Shown here piece after piece: positions 19,254 to 26,725 of a DNA stretch of 64,000 bases. The position numbers and the translations under genes are program-made. Source of the DNA: Flavonifractor sp. An82. Its GTDB lineage: Bacteria > Bacillota > Clostridia > Oscillospirales > Oscillospiraceae. The stretch lies in NCBI RefSeq assembly GCF_002159265.1, contig NZ_NFHG01000002.1:124001-188000 (forward strand), read 5' to 3'. Position 1 is the stretch's first letter. Every line of letters starts with the position of its first letter. Under the pieces are notes generated by a model. That model ran no database searches and had not been told where the DNA came from. It saw nothing but the letters and a program-made list of their open reading frames with translations.

Positions 19254-21575
19254 ATGCGCACCGGACTCATCACATTCCATTTTGCTCATCATTACGGCGC
19301 CCAGCTCCAGGCCCTGGCCACCATGAAGGCCATCCAGGGCCTGGGCCATGAGTGCCAGATCATTGATTACCGTCTGCCCCACACCACCCGCACCAACCAG
19401 ATCTTCAAGAAGAGCCGGGCGGTACGTGACATGGCATCTGACGCCCATACCGCCCTTCACTACGCCGCTTTCCAGCGGCGGTTTCAGCGCTTTGAGGATT
19501 TTGTGGCCCAGGAGATGGAACTGTCTCCTCAGCGCTATACCTCCTTTGCGCAGCTGCGGGAGGGGCCCCCGGCCTACGATGTCTACGTGTCGGGCAGTGA
19601 CCAGATCTGGAACCCCTATATTTTTCAGGACAAGCAGTTTGACCCCGCCTTCCTGCTGGACTTTGTAAAGGAGGGCCGCCGCATTGCCTACGCTCCCAGC
19701 CTGGGCGTCCCCCAGCTGCCGGAGGACAAGGCGGCAGAGCTGAAGCATTTTCTGGAGCCCTTCTCCGCCCTCTCTGTTCGGGAGAAGCGGGGACAGGTGC
19801 TGGTCCGGGAGGCGGCGGGCCGACAGGCCAAGGTGGTGCTGGACCCCACCCTGCTGCTCAATGGCGACGACTGGGGCAAGCTGGCTGCGCCTCCCCAGCA
19901 CCAGGGACCTTATATCCTGTGCTACTTCGTCTCCGATCCCGGCGAGGCGGCCCCCTATGCCCTGGCGCTGTCCAAGCGGACCGGCTGGCCTATTGTTCAG
20001 CTGGCAGGCGCCCGGCGGAAGATCGAGGGCGCCAGGGAGATCGTCTTTGACGCGGGTCCCCGGGAGTTTTTGGGCCTGTTCCAGCACGCCGCCGCTGTGG
20101 TGACCAACTCCTTCCACGGCGCTGCCTTCTCCCTACAGTTCAGGAAGGATTTCTTTACCTCCATGTCCCCCAAGGAGCGGCGGGAGCCCACCTTCTCCCG
20201 GATCTACAGCCTGCTCTCTCGTCTGGGGTGCGCCGACCGCATCATCGGACTGGATACCACCGCCCCCATTGATGCCAAAATGGACTACGATCAGGTCTAT
20301 GAGCGGCTGGAGGCCGCCCGGGCTGACTCTCTTGCCTACCTGAAAGCGGCGGTGGAGGGAACCGCCATGCCGGAGGAGGAGACCATCCCACAGGGAACCA
20401 ACGGCCCTGATCTGTGCAAGGCGGAGGACTGCACCGGCTGTACCGCCTGCGCCGCCGTCTGTCCCGTGGGGGCCATCCAGATGAAGCCCGACCACGAGGG
20501 CTTCCTGCGCCCGGTGGTGGGGGAAAACTGCATCCTCTGCCGCAAGTGTGAAAAGGCCTGCCCCGCCCTCACCCAGCCGGTGAAGGGCCCCGATCCCAAC
20601 TGTGCCCACGCGGTTTGGAACCGGGATGAGACCGTCCGGGGGGGCAGCACCTCCGGCGGCGTGTTCTCCCTGCTGGCGGGCCATGTGCTGGATCAGGGCG
20701 GCGTGGTGTTCGGCGCGGCCTTTGACGGGTATATGACTGTGCGGCACACCTGCGCTACCAATGAGAAAGAGCTGGCCGCCATGCGGGGCTCCAAGTATGT
20801 TCAGAGCGATCTTGGGGAAACCTTCCATCAGGTGAAGGAGCAGTTGGAGGAGGGAAAGCCGGTACTCTTTACCGGCCTTGCCTGCCAGGTGGACGGCCTG
20901 AAGCACTATCTGGGTCGGGACTACGGCAATCTGCTGACCTGCGACCTGGTGTGCAACGGCGTGCCCTCTCCCGCGGTGTTCCAGGCCTGGCTGAAGAAGC
21001 TGGGGGCGGAGCACGGCGCCCCTGTCACCGGTCTGCGCTTCCGGGACAAGACCCGCGGCAGCTGGTCCCACTCCAACATGACAGTGCGCTTTGCCGACGG
21101 TGGCACCACCGCCACACCCCTCCACCGCACCACCTTCGGCCGGGGCTTCGGCATGCAGCTCTTCCTGCGGCCGGTGTGTGCCAAGTGCCGGTACACCAGC
21201 ACCAGCCGCCCGGCGGATCTGACTCTGGGCGACTTCTGGGGGCTGGACCCCAAGCTGAACCTGCCCACCGACCGGGAGAAGGGGGTGTCCCTGGTGCTGG
21301 TCAACAGCGCCAAGGGCCAGAAGGTATTTGACGCCCTGGCGGATCAGATGGGCCAGACGGAGCGGCCTCTGGCCGAGGCGGTGGCCGGCAATCCCCGGCT
21401 GGCCTTCCCCCTGACCCACAACGCCAAGCGGGGGGCCTTCTTTGCGGCCTTCGCCGCCATGCCCTTCGACCAGGTGGAGCAGAAGTATCTCACCCCGCCG
21501 CCCCTGCCCTACCGTGCGGCGGCCAAGGTGCTCACCCCCGGCATGAAGGAGAAGATCCGCAAGATCCTGAAATAA
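19254..21575 (+). CDS. Fusion: polysaccharide pyruvyltransferase + ferredoxin + FrhB-like domain
   Basis: 773 residues in three parts. Residues 1 to ~350 match polysaccharide pyruvyltransferases (start FHFAHHYGAQLQALA, VSGSDQIWNP, then TNSFHGAAFSLQF). Residues ~390-440 carry two 4Fe-4S motifs (CTGCTACAAVCP and CILCRKCEKACP). The rest matches the F420-hydrogenase beta-subunit type (GGSTSGGVFS, FTGLACQVDGL, GDFWGLDP). Such fusions occur in glycan loci of anaerobes. Known function is limited: the first part would add ketal pyruvate to a sugar and the second is a flavin/Fe-S oxidoreductase. No glycan genes are adjacent. The ATG at 19254 has GAGGAG upstream. Confidence 0.85.
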   Translation: MRTGLITFHFAHHYGAQLQALATMKAIQGLGHECQIIDYRLPHTTRTNQIFKKSRAVRDMASDAHTALHYAAFQRRFQRFEDFVAQEMELSPQRYTSFAQLREGPPAYDVYVSGSDQIWNPYIFQDKQFDPAFLLDFVKEGRRIAYAPSLGVPQLPEDKAAELKHFLEPFSALSVREKRGQVLVREAAGRQAKVVLDPTLLLNGDDWGKLAAPPQHQGPYILCYFVSDPGEAAPYALALSKRTGWPIVQLAGARRKIEGAREIVFDAGPREFLGLFQHAAAVVTNSFHGAAFSLQFRKDFFTSMSPKERREPTFSRIYSLLSRLGCADRIIGLDTTAPIDAKMDYDQVYERLEAARADSLAYLKAAVEGTAMPEEETIPQGTNGPDLCKAEDCTGCTACAAVCPVGAIQMKPDHEGFLRPVVGENCILCRKCEKACPALTQPVKGPDPNCAHAVWNRDETVRGGSTSGGVFSLLAGHVLDQGGVVFGAAFDGYMTVRHTCATNEKELAAMRGSKYVQSDLGETFHQVKEQLEEGKPVLFTGLACQVDGLKHYLGRDYGNLLTCDLVCNGVPSPAVFQAWLKKLGAEHGAPVTGLRFRDKTRGSWSHSNMTVRFADGGTTATPLHRTTFGRGFGMQLFLRPVCAKCRYTSTSRPADLTLGDFWGLDPKLNLPTDREKGVSLVLVNSAKGQKVFDALADQMGQTERPLAEAVAGNPRLAFPLTHNAKRGAFFAAFAAMPFDQVEQKYLTPPPLPYRAAAKVLTPGMKEKIRKILK

Positions 21576-21679
21576 CGAATGTAAAATTTACAATTTGTTT
21601 GGGAATTTTCCCCGCGGCCCTGCTACACTGGGGCACATGGAAAATGGGGCGGCTGAGCCGTTCCACGGGAGGTAATATT

Positions 21680-22558
21680 TTGAGTGTGATACAACGCTGG
21701 CTGGACCGGTTCTGCTACAAGCATTCCCGGTTCGGTATCCCCAACCTGATGCTGGTGGTGGTCATCGGCAATGCGCTGGTTTGGCTGCTGGACCAGTTCA
21801 GCCCCGGCTTTTCCCTGTCCTCCGTCCTGTCCTTTGTCCCCTACTATATCCTGCGGGGCGAGGTGTGGCGGCTGGTCACCTTCGTCTTTGTGCCTACCAC
21901 CAACAAGGTCCTGCTCCTGGCCATCTCGCTGTATTTTTACTACTGGATCGGCTCCATTCTGGAGCGGCAGTGGGGCACCACAAAATTCACGGTATTCTAT
22001 CTGCTGGGCCTGGTGCTCAATATCATCGCGGGCTTTATCCTCTATCTGGTGCTGCCCTACCCGGTGGCCACCATTTCCATGCACTATGTGAACCTGTCCA
22101 TGTTCTTCGCCTTTGCCACCCTGTACGGGGACATGCAGGTGCTGCTCATCATCATCCCCGTCAAGGTCAAGTGGCTGGCCTGGGCGGACGCCGCCCTCTT
22201 TGCACTTGATATTATCCTCGCTCTGGCGAAGATTCCCTCACTGGGTCTGCTGGCCCTGGTGGGCGTGGTGGCCCCCATTGTGGCCATCCTGAACTACCTG
22301 ATCTTCTTCTGGGATGATCTGATGGCTACCATGGGCCGGGTGAAGCGGCAGACCGCCCACCGGACCTCCCGGCAGACCGTCAATTTCAAGCAGGCTACCA
22401 AGCATGCCCAGCAAACGAAGGGGTATATCCACAAGTGTGCGGTCTGCGGCAAGACCGACACCGACTACCCGGACGAGGAGTTCCGGTACTGCTCCAAGTG
22501 CAACGGCTACTACTGCTACTGCTCGGAGCACATCCACAACCACGTGCATATCCAATGA
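21680..22558 (+). CDS. Rhomboid-like membrane protein with C-terminal zinc-binding tail
   Basis: 292 residues from TTG at 21680, chosen because GGGAGG lies 7 bases upstream; an in-frame ATG at 21644 is the alternative. Six or so membrane helices (about 20-215) have rhomboid-like layout (RGEVWRLVTFVF, then a helix with WGTTKF). The Ser/His catalytic pair of rhomboid proteases was not found, so it may be a pseudoprotease. The tail has CAVCGKTDTDYPDEEFRYC and CNGYYCYC, likely a zinc ribbon. A function in membrane protein quality control is possible but not shown. Confidence 0.75.
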   Translation: MSVIQRWLDRFCYKHSRFGIPNLMLVVVIGNALVWLLDQFSPGFSLSSVLSFVPYYILRGEVWRLVTFVFVPTTNKVLLLAISLYFYYWIGSILERQWGTTKFTVFYLLGLVLNIIAGFILYLVLPYPVATISMHYVNLSMFFAFATLYGDMQVLLIIIPVKVKWLAWADAALFALDIILALAKIPSLGLLALVGVVAPIVAILNYLIFFWDDLMATMGRVKRQTAHRTSRQTVNFKQATKHAQQTKGYIHKCAVCGKTDTDYPDEEFRYCSKCNGYYCYCSEHIHNHVHIQ

Positions 22559-22598
22559 CAAAAACAGCCCCGGAGCATAGCTCCGGGGCTGTTTTTGT
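22559..22598. terminator. Bidirectional terminator
   Basis: CAGCCCCGGAGC, loop ATA, GCTCCGGGGCTG, with A-run before and T-run after. It separates two converging transcripts. Confidence 0.92.
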
Positions 22599-22602
22599 GT
22601 GG

Positions 22603-23247
22603 TCAGAATTCTTTTTTGCGGTAGATGTCCAGGGAAATCAGGTAGGAGACCAGGTAGGCTGCCACACAGAACACCGCCAGCAGGATCGGCCCGGACAGCA
22701 GGACCCAGTCGGGGAACCGGGGCAGCTCCAGTCCCCGGCTGATGAGGCCGCCCACCAGGATGGAGCCGCCGAAGATGCTCACAAAGAGCACCATACTGAT
22801 CATGCGGGCCTTCTCCGCTCCGTATTTCAGCAGGAAGGGAAGGGTGACGGCATTGAGCAGCAGGGTAAGGAAAATACAAGCAGCCACCATGGACAGCAGC
22901 TCTTCAAGGGAGGCGTCCGCCATGCCAAAGCTCCAGAAGAGGAGCATCAGCACCGCAGTGACCACTGCGCCCAAGAGGATGACCAAGACGGCGAACAGAT
23001 ATTTGCCCGCCACGATGCCCCGGCGGCTGACGGGGGTGGACACGGCATAGCGGTCCCAGTGGGTGGCATCGTCGGTGGCCACCGAGGACAGAGGGACGGT
23101 GAGGCCCACCGCTGCCACCAGGGCCACCAGGATAGAGGTGGGAAAGACCCCGGCAATGCAGAAGCCGCCGTAGACGATGAGAAAGACCAGGTAAGTGGTC
23201 AGCTGCTTGCGAAGCATCACAAAATCTTTGTAAATAAGACCCTTCAT
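22603..23247 (-). CDS. ABC-2 type permease
   Basis: 214 residues with six membrane helices. N-terminal MKGLIYKDFVMLRKQL is typical of the small ABC-2 permeases paired with YtrB-like ATPases. The start overlaps the ATPase gene by 4 bp. It is the last gene of the GntR-ATPase-permease operon. Substrate unknown; related systems in Firmicutes respond to cell-envelope antibiotics. Confidence 0.88.
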   Translation of the reverse strand: MKGLIYKDFVMLRKQLTTYLVFLIVYGGFCIAGVFPTSILVALVAAVGLTVPLSSVATDDATHWDRYAVSTPVSRRGIVAGKYLFAVLVILLGAVVTAVLMLLFWSFGMADASLEELLSMVAACIFLTLLLNAVTLPFLLKYGAEKARMISMVLFVSIFGGSILVGGLISRGLELPRFPDWVLLSGPILLAVFCVAAYLVSYLISLDIYRKKEF

Positions 23248-24104
23248 CGGGCATCCCCCTTTCCGGTCAGGACCATGATATCCTCCAGGGTGACGGGGTC
23301 CACCGTCAGGGCCGGATAGCGCCGGGTGAAGGCATGGCGGTCCTTCACCAGCGCCTCACAGCCGAACTGGCTGGTGCGTACGCCAACCAGCAGGGCGGGC
23401 TCCACCTGCTCCAGGTCGGCCCGGCTGCATACCAGCTTGCCGTAGGTGTCCAGCAGCTCATCCTTGGCCCCGGTGAGGGCCACCTTGCCCTTATGCAGGT
23501 AGGTGATGTAGTCGGCTGCCTTCTCCAGGTCGCTGGTGATATGACTGGAGATGAGGATGGCGTGGTTCTCGTCCTGGATGAACTCCAGGAATTCGTCCAG
23601 AATCTCGTCCCGTACCACCGGGTCCAAGCCGGAGGTGGCCTCATCCAAGATGAGCAGCCGGGGCCGGGTGGCAAAGGCGGCGGCGATGGCCAGCTTCATC
23701 TTCATGCCCCGGGAGAACTCCTTCACCGTCTTGTTTTCGGTGAGGCCGAACTTCTTTCGGTAGTGCTCGAAAAGCTTGTTGTCCCAGTTGGGGTAGAGAC
23801 TGGAGAGAATCTTGCCGATCTGTCTGGGCTGGAGCAGGTCGTGGAACAGGCACTCGTCCAGCACCACGCCGATCTGTTCCTTTACCTCCCGCTCTTCCTC
23901 CCGGTTGTCCCGACCAAAGACGGTGATGGTCCCCCCGTCCCGATGGATGAGGTTCAGGATGCACTTAATGGTGGTGGACTTGCCTGCCCCGTTTTCCCCG
24001 ATGAGCCCCATGATGGTGCCGCCGGGCACGGTGAAGGACACGTCGTCCAGCTTGAAGGAGCCGTAGTCCTTGGTGAGATGGGATACTTCCAATGCGTTAT
24101 TCAT
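23244..24104 (-). CDS. ABC transporter ATPase (YtrB-like)
   Basis: 286 residues: Walker A GENGAGKSTT, Q-loop, signature FSRGMKMKL, Walker B LLILDEATSGLDP and H-loop SSHI. The C-terminal ~70 residues are the accessory domain seen in this group. The ATG at 24104 overlaps the end of the GntR gene by 8 bp. Partner of the permease that follows. Confidence 0.92.
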   Translation of the reverse strand: MNNALEVSHLTKDYGSFKLDDVSFTVPGGTIMGLIGENGAGKSTTIKCILNLIHRDGGTITVFGRDNREEEREVKEQIGVVLDECLFHDLLQPRQIGKILSSLYPNWDNKLFEHYRKKFGLTENKTVKEFSRGMKMKLAIAAAFATRPRLLILDEATSGLDPVVRDEILDEFLEFIQDENHAILISSHITSDLEKAADYITYLHKGKVALTGAKDELLDTYGKLVCSRADLEQVEPALLVGVRTSQFGCEALVKDRHAFTRRYPALTVDPVTLEDIMVLTGKGDAR

Positions 24105-24480
24105 AGCTTTCCTCTCCATACAGAAGGCTGAGGGTTTCGGTCAGTTCGGCCAGGGTGATCCCGCCGGTCTTGGCGATGTCCACCGCCTGGGACAGATGCT
24201 CCTCTGCCCGGCGGAGGGTCTCCTCGTGGACCAGCTCCAGGTTTCGGGGAGCCACAAAGCACCCCTTGCCTGGCACCGTGGTGATGAACCCCTCCCGCTC
24301 CAGCTCTTCATAGGCGCGTTTGGTGGTGATGACGGAAATGCGCAGCTCCTTGGCCAGCAGCCGCATGGAGGGCAGGGCCTCCCCCTCACGCAGCTCCCCC
24401 CGGAGGATGAGGCCCTTCATCTGCCGGGTGATCTGGTCATAAATGGGCACGCCGCCGGAATTGCTGATGATGATATCCAT
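24097..24480 (-). CDS. GntR-family repressor, YtrA subfamily
   Basis: 127 residues: an N-terminal winged helix (about 10-75, with YDQITRQMKGLI and PSMRLLAKELRISVITTKRAYEELE) and a short C-terminal dimerisation tail, the YtrA layout. First gene of an operon with an ABC ATPase and permease. It very likely represses its own operon through the palindrome at 24500-24522. The start at 24480 is set by GAGGTG; the upstream extension of the frame covers the promoter. Confidence 0.92.
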   Translation of the reverse strand: MDIIISNSGGVPIYDQITRQMKGLILRGELREGEALPSMRLLAKELRISVITTKRAYEELEREGFITTVPGKGCFVAPRNLELVHEETLRRAEEHLSQAVDIAKTGGITLAELTETLSLLYGEESYE

Positions 24481-24499
24481 GGTGCACCTCGTTGTCATT

Positions 24500-24550
24500 C
24501 TGTATATACTTGACATATACAGTAATAACACAGATATACACGCTTGTCAA
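24500..24550 (-). promoter_or_regulatory. GntR operon promoter and operator
   Basis: Minus strand TTGACA (24545-24550), 17 bp, TATTAC (24522-24527). Directly downstream lies a perfect palindrome CTGTATAT-N7-ATATACAG (24500-24522) covering the transcription start, the usual place for a YtrA-type autorepressor. Confidence 0.8.
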
Positions 24551-24568
24551 GGGGTGGGAAAAATTTTC

Positions 24569-24597
24569 TTGCCAGGGGTGCAAATACCCGGTATGAT
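24569..24597 (+). promoter_or_regulatory. Promoter of the racemase-family gene
   Basis: TTGCCA (24569-24574), 17 bp, TATGAT (24592-24597); the SD AAAGGAGG is at 24616-24623. Confidence 0.75.
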
Positions 24598-24631
24598 GGA
24601 AACAGAAGAGCATCAAAAGGAGGAACGTGTC

Positions 24632-25702
24632 ATGTATGCGCCTATCCTGGAGATTGATACCAAAAAAGTGACGGAAAACGCCAAAAAACTCCATGACTTC
24701 TGTACCCGGCGGGGGGTGGAGCTGGCCTTTGCCACCAAGGGCTTTTCCGCCCGGCCCGAGGTGATCCGGGCGGCCATGGCGGGGGGAATCACCTCCTTTG
24801 CCGATAGCCGCCTGCGCAATATCAGGGCCGCCAAGGAGACCATTCCCGGCCTGAAGTATCTGCTCATCCGCATCCCCGCCATCCCGGAGGCGGAGGACGT
24901 GGTCCGCTGGGCGGACTGGAGCATGCATAGCCAGATCGAGGTGATCCGGGCGGTGTCTGACGCTGCCCTCCGGCAGGGCAAGGTCCACCCCATCATCCTG
25001 ATGATCGACGTGGGCGACCTGCGGGAGGGGGTGTTCGGCCGGGAGCAGCTGGATGAAATCGCCCCCCAGATCAAGGGGTGCGCCGGGGTGGAACTGGTGG
25101 GCCTGGGCACCAATGTGGGGTGCTACGGCAGCGTGCTGCCCTCGGTGGATAATACCGCCATCCTGGTGGAGCTGCGGGACTATCTCAATGAAACCTACGG
25201 CTTTTCCATCTCGGTGGTGTCGGCGGGCGGTACCTGCGCCCTCAGGCTGCTGGAGGAGGGGGTCATGCCCGTCGGAGTCAACCAGCTGCGGATGGGAGAG
25301 GCGGTGCTCTACGGCGAGGACACCACCGGCAACCGGTTTTTGGAGGGCCTCCATCAGGATGCCTTCCGGTTCAAGGTCCAGGTGGTGGAGCTGCGGCGCA
25401 AGCCCTCGGTGCCCATCGGGGAGCTGGGCCGGGACGGCAAGGGGGACACCCCGGAGTACCCGGACCGTGGCGTGCGCCTGCGGGCCATCTGCGCCGCCGG
25501 CAAGCAGGATGTGGCCTGGGCCGCTCTGACCCCCGTGCTGCCGGGGGCGGAGATGATCGGGGCCAGCTCCGACCACCTGATCGTGGACGTGGAGGACTGC
25601 GCCGGGCGGGTGCAGGTGGGGGACTGGTTGGAATTCCGGTGCGGCTATATGGCGGTGCTGGATGCCACCACCTCCGCCTATGTGGATATCGTGGTGAAAT
25701 AA
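24632..25702 (+). CDS. Alanine/ornithine racemase family PLP enzyme
   Basis: 356 residues. The PLP Lys is in the N-terminal segment FATKGFSA, and the barrel plus C-terminal beta domain follow the fold-III alanine racemase layout (MIDVGDLREGV, SAGGTCAL, RMGEAVLYGED). Length and N-terminus (EIDTKKVTENAKKL) are closest to ornithine racemase-type proteins of Clostridia, but substrate specificity cannot be settled from motifs. The ATG at 24632 has AAAGGAGG 8 bases upstream. Its natural terminator has been split by the transposon that follows. Confidence 0.85.
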   Translation: MYAPILEIDTKKVTENAKKLHDFCTRRGVELAFATKGFSARPEVIRAAMAGGITSFADSRLRNIRAAKETIPGLKYLLIRIPAIPEAEDVVRWADWSMHSQIEVIRAVSDAALRQGKVHPIILMIDVGDLREGVFGREQLDEIAPQIKGCAGVELVGLGTNVGCYGSVLPSVDNTAILVELRDYLNETYGFSISVVSAGGTCALRLLEEGVMPVGVNQLRMGEAVLYGEDTTGNRFLEGLHQDAFRFKVQVVELRRKPSVPIGELGRDGKGDTPEYPDRGVRLRAICAAGKQDVAWAALTPVLPGAEMIGASSDHLIVDVEDCAGRVQVGDWLEFRCGYMAVLDATTSAYVDIVVK

Positions 25703-25706
25703 GCAG

Positions 25707-25729
25707 AAAAAGGTCCCAGGCCAACGGCC
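25707..25729 (+). terminator. Left half of a terminator split by the transposon, with target duplication
   Basis: Five A, GGTCCCAGGCC and AAC lie just after the stop codon. The matching half GGCCTGGGACC plus five T is at 32171-32185, directly after the stop of the converging gene at 32188. Joining the two gives a perfect bidirectional terminator. GGCCAACGGCC is present on both sides (25719-25729 and 32163-32173) as the duplicated target. Confidence 0.8.
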
Positions 25730-25760
25730 AATACAATTAAGATAAGAAAAATCCTATTAT

Positions 25761-25811
25761 AAAAAAGGCCCCACCCACCTGTTTCTTGAAACAGGTGGGT
25801 GGGGCCTTTTT
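25761..25811. terminator. Bidirectional terminator at the left end of the transposon
   Basis: Six A, GGCCCCACCCACCTGTTTC, loop TT, the full complement, and six T. It ends the passenger operon (minus strand) and blocks read-through from the racemase gene. Confidence 0.93.
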
Positions 25812-25822
25812 TACTGTAAGCG

Positions 25823-26725
25823 TCATTCCCCATAATAAATCGCTATCGGGTGAATAACGAACAAATCTTTCTCTCTTGTCGGCAAAATCGAAACCAAAAC
25901 TTGATTTACCATAAATTGCAATTGAGCGAAAATGTTGTCCGAGTCCGGAGTGCTGGTCTCTCCAATTACGTTGGTAACATAGCCTACGCAGGTAACATAT
26001 CCGCCATGTTTGAATCCCATAGTCTGCGGGTTGTCTCGGAAATATTTATCCTCCAGAGGAATTAAATAGCCATCGGGAGATACCAGCATACGAGTGTATG
26101 GAACTATCTGTCGCATGGCTTTTACAATATCAGAAATGTTCTCATACTGCCTGTTGTTTGCTTCAACGAGTTCTTTTACTCTGTTTTTGAGTTCGTTCCC
26201 GTTTTTTCGCTGTTGCTCTCGATTGAGGTGCTCAGAGATTTCTTGCGCCGCTCGAGCTTCGATTTTTTCCCTTTCGGATTTCTTCATGAAGGCTAAAAAA
26301 CTGTTTTTGTCCGAAAAAAGGTTTTCAATATATTCCAAGTCAACAAAATCAAAGGTTTGCGTCAGTTCGACAAAGGAACCCAAATCTGCGTTGGTTGGGT
26401 CTGTATCGCGTTCTGTTTTGATTTGCTTATAAGCAATATCAAATGCCGCATCATGTAAAGTTTTTGTCGCGATTTCTTTAAGAACGGTTTGAGAATGGCT
26501 ATTAAGCGTTAATTCTCCCGTGCCGCTTAGCTCAGCCTGGGCTTGCGCAAATTTCCAGATACCGCCACCGACCGAACCATCAAGCGTGACACTTCCAGAT
26601 TTAGCTTTGTTGTCGCCCGAAGTGTCCTCTTGCTCACTTGCCATTTCAAGAACGAGACCCTTTTCTTTTTGAGCAATAATGGAATTCACAATATCCGTAT
26701 CAAGGTAAATAAACTGTTTCATCAT
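25823..26725 (-). CDS. DUF6414-like protein coupled to the restriction enzyme
   Basis: 300 residues, soluble, AT-rich codons unlike the chromosome. N-terminus FIYLDTDIVNSIIAQKEKGL, a Gly/Ser-rich linker (about 40-75), a Lys/Glu-rich helical middle (about 145-200) and a beta-rich C-terminal domain. I recall a similar N-terminus in the DUF6414 family, without known function; this match is from memory and moderate. Its start codon overlaps the stop of the MmeI-like gene (ATGA), so the two are translationally coupled, which suggests a shared role in defence or in control of that enzyme. Confidence 0.8.
   Translation of the reverse strand: MMKQFIYLDTDIVNSIIAQKEKGLVLEMASEQEDTSGDNKAKSGSVTLDGSVGGGIWKFAQAQAELSGTGELTLNSHSQTVLKEIATKTLHDAAFDIAYKQIKTERDTDPTNADLGSFVELTQTFDFVDLEYIENLFSDKNSFLAFMKKSEREKIEARAAQEISEHLNREQQRKNGNELKNRVKELVEANNRQYENISDIVKAMRQIVPYTRMLVSPDGYLIPLEDKYFRDNPQTMGFKHGGYVTCVGYVTNVIGETSTPDSDNIFAQLQFMVNQVLVSILPTREKDLFVIHPIAIYYGE

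Noticed and set aside
24510-24538. Plus-strand promoter TTGACA with GATATA inside the GntR operator
   Set aside because: The -10 is poor, and a better promoter (TTGCCA-N17-TATGAT) lies closer to the plus-strand gene; the TTGACA is part of the palindrome.
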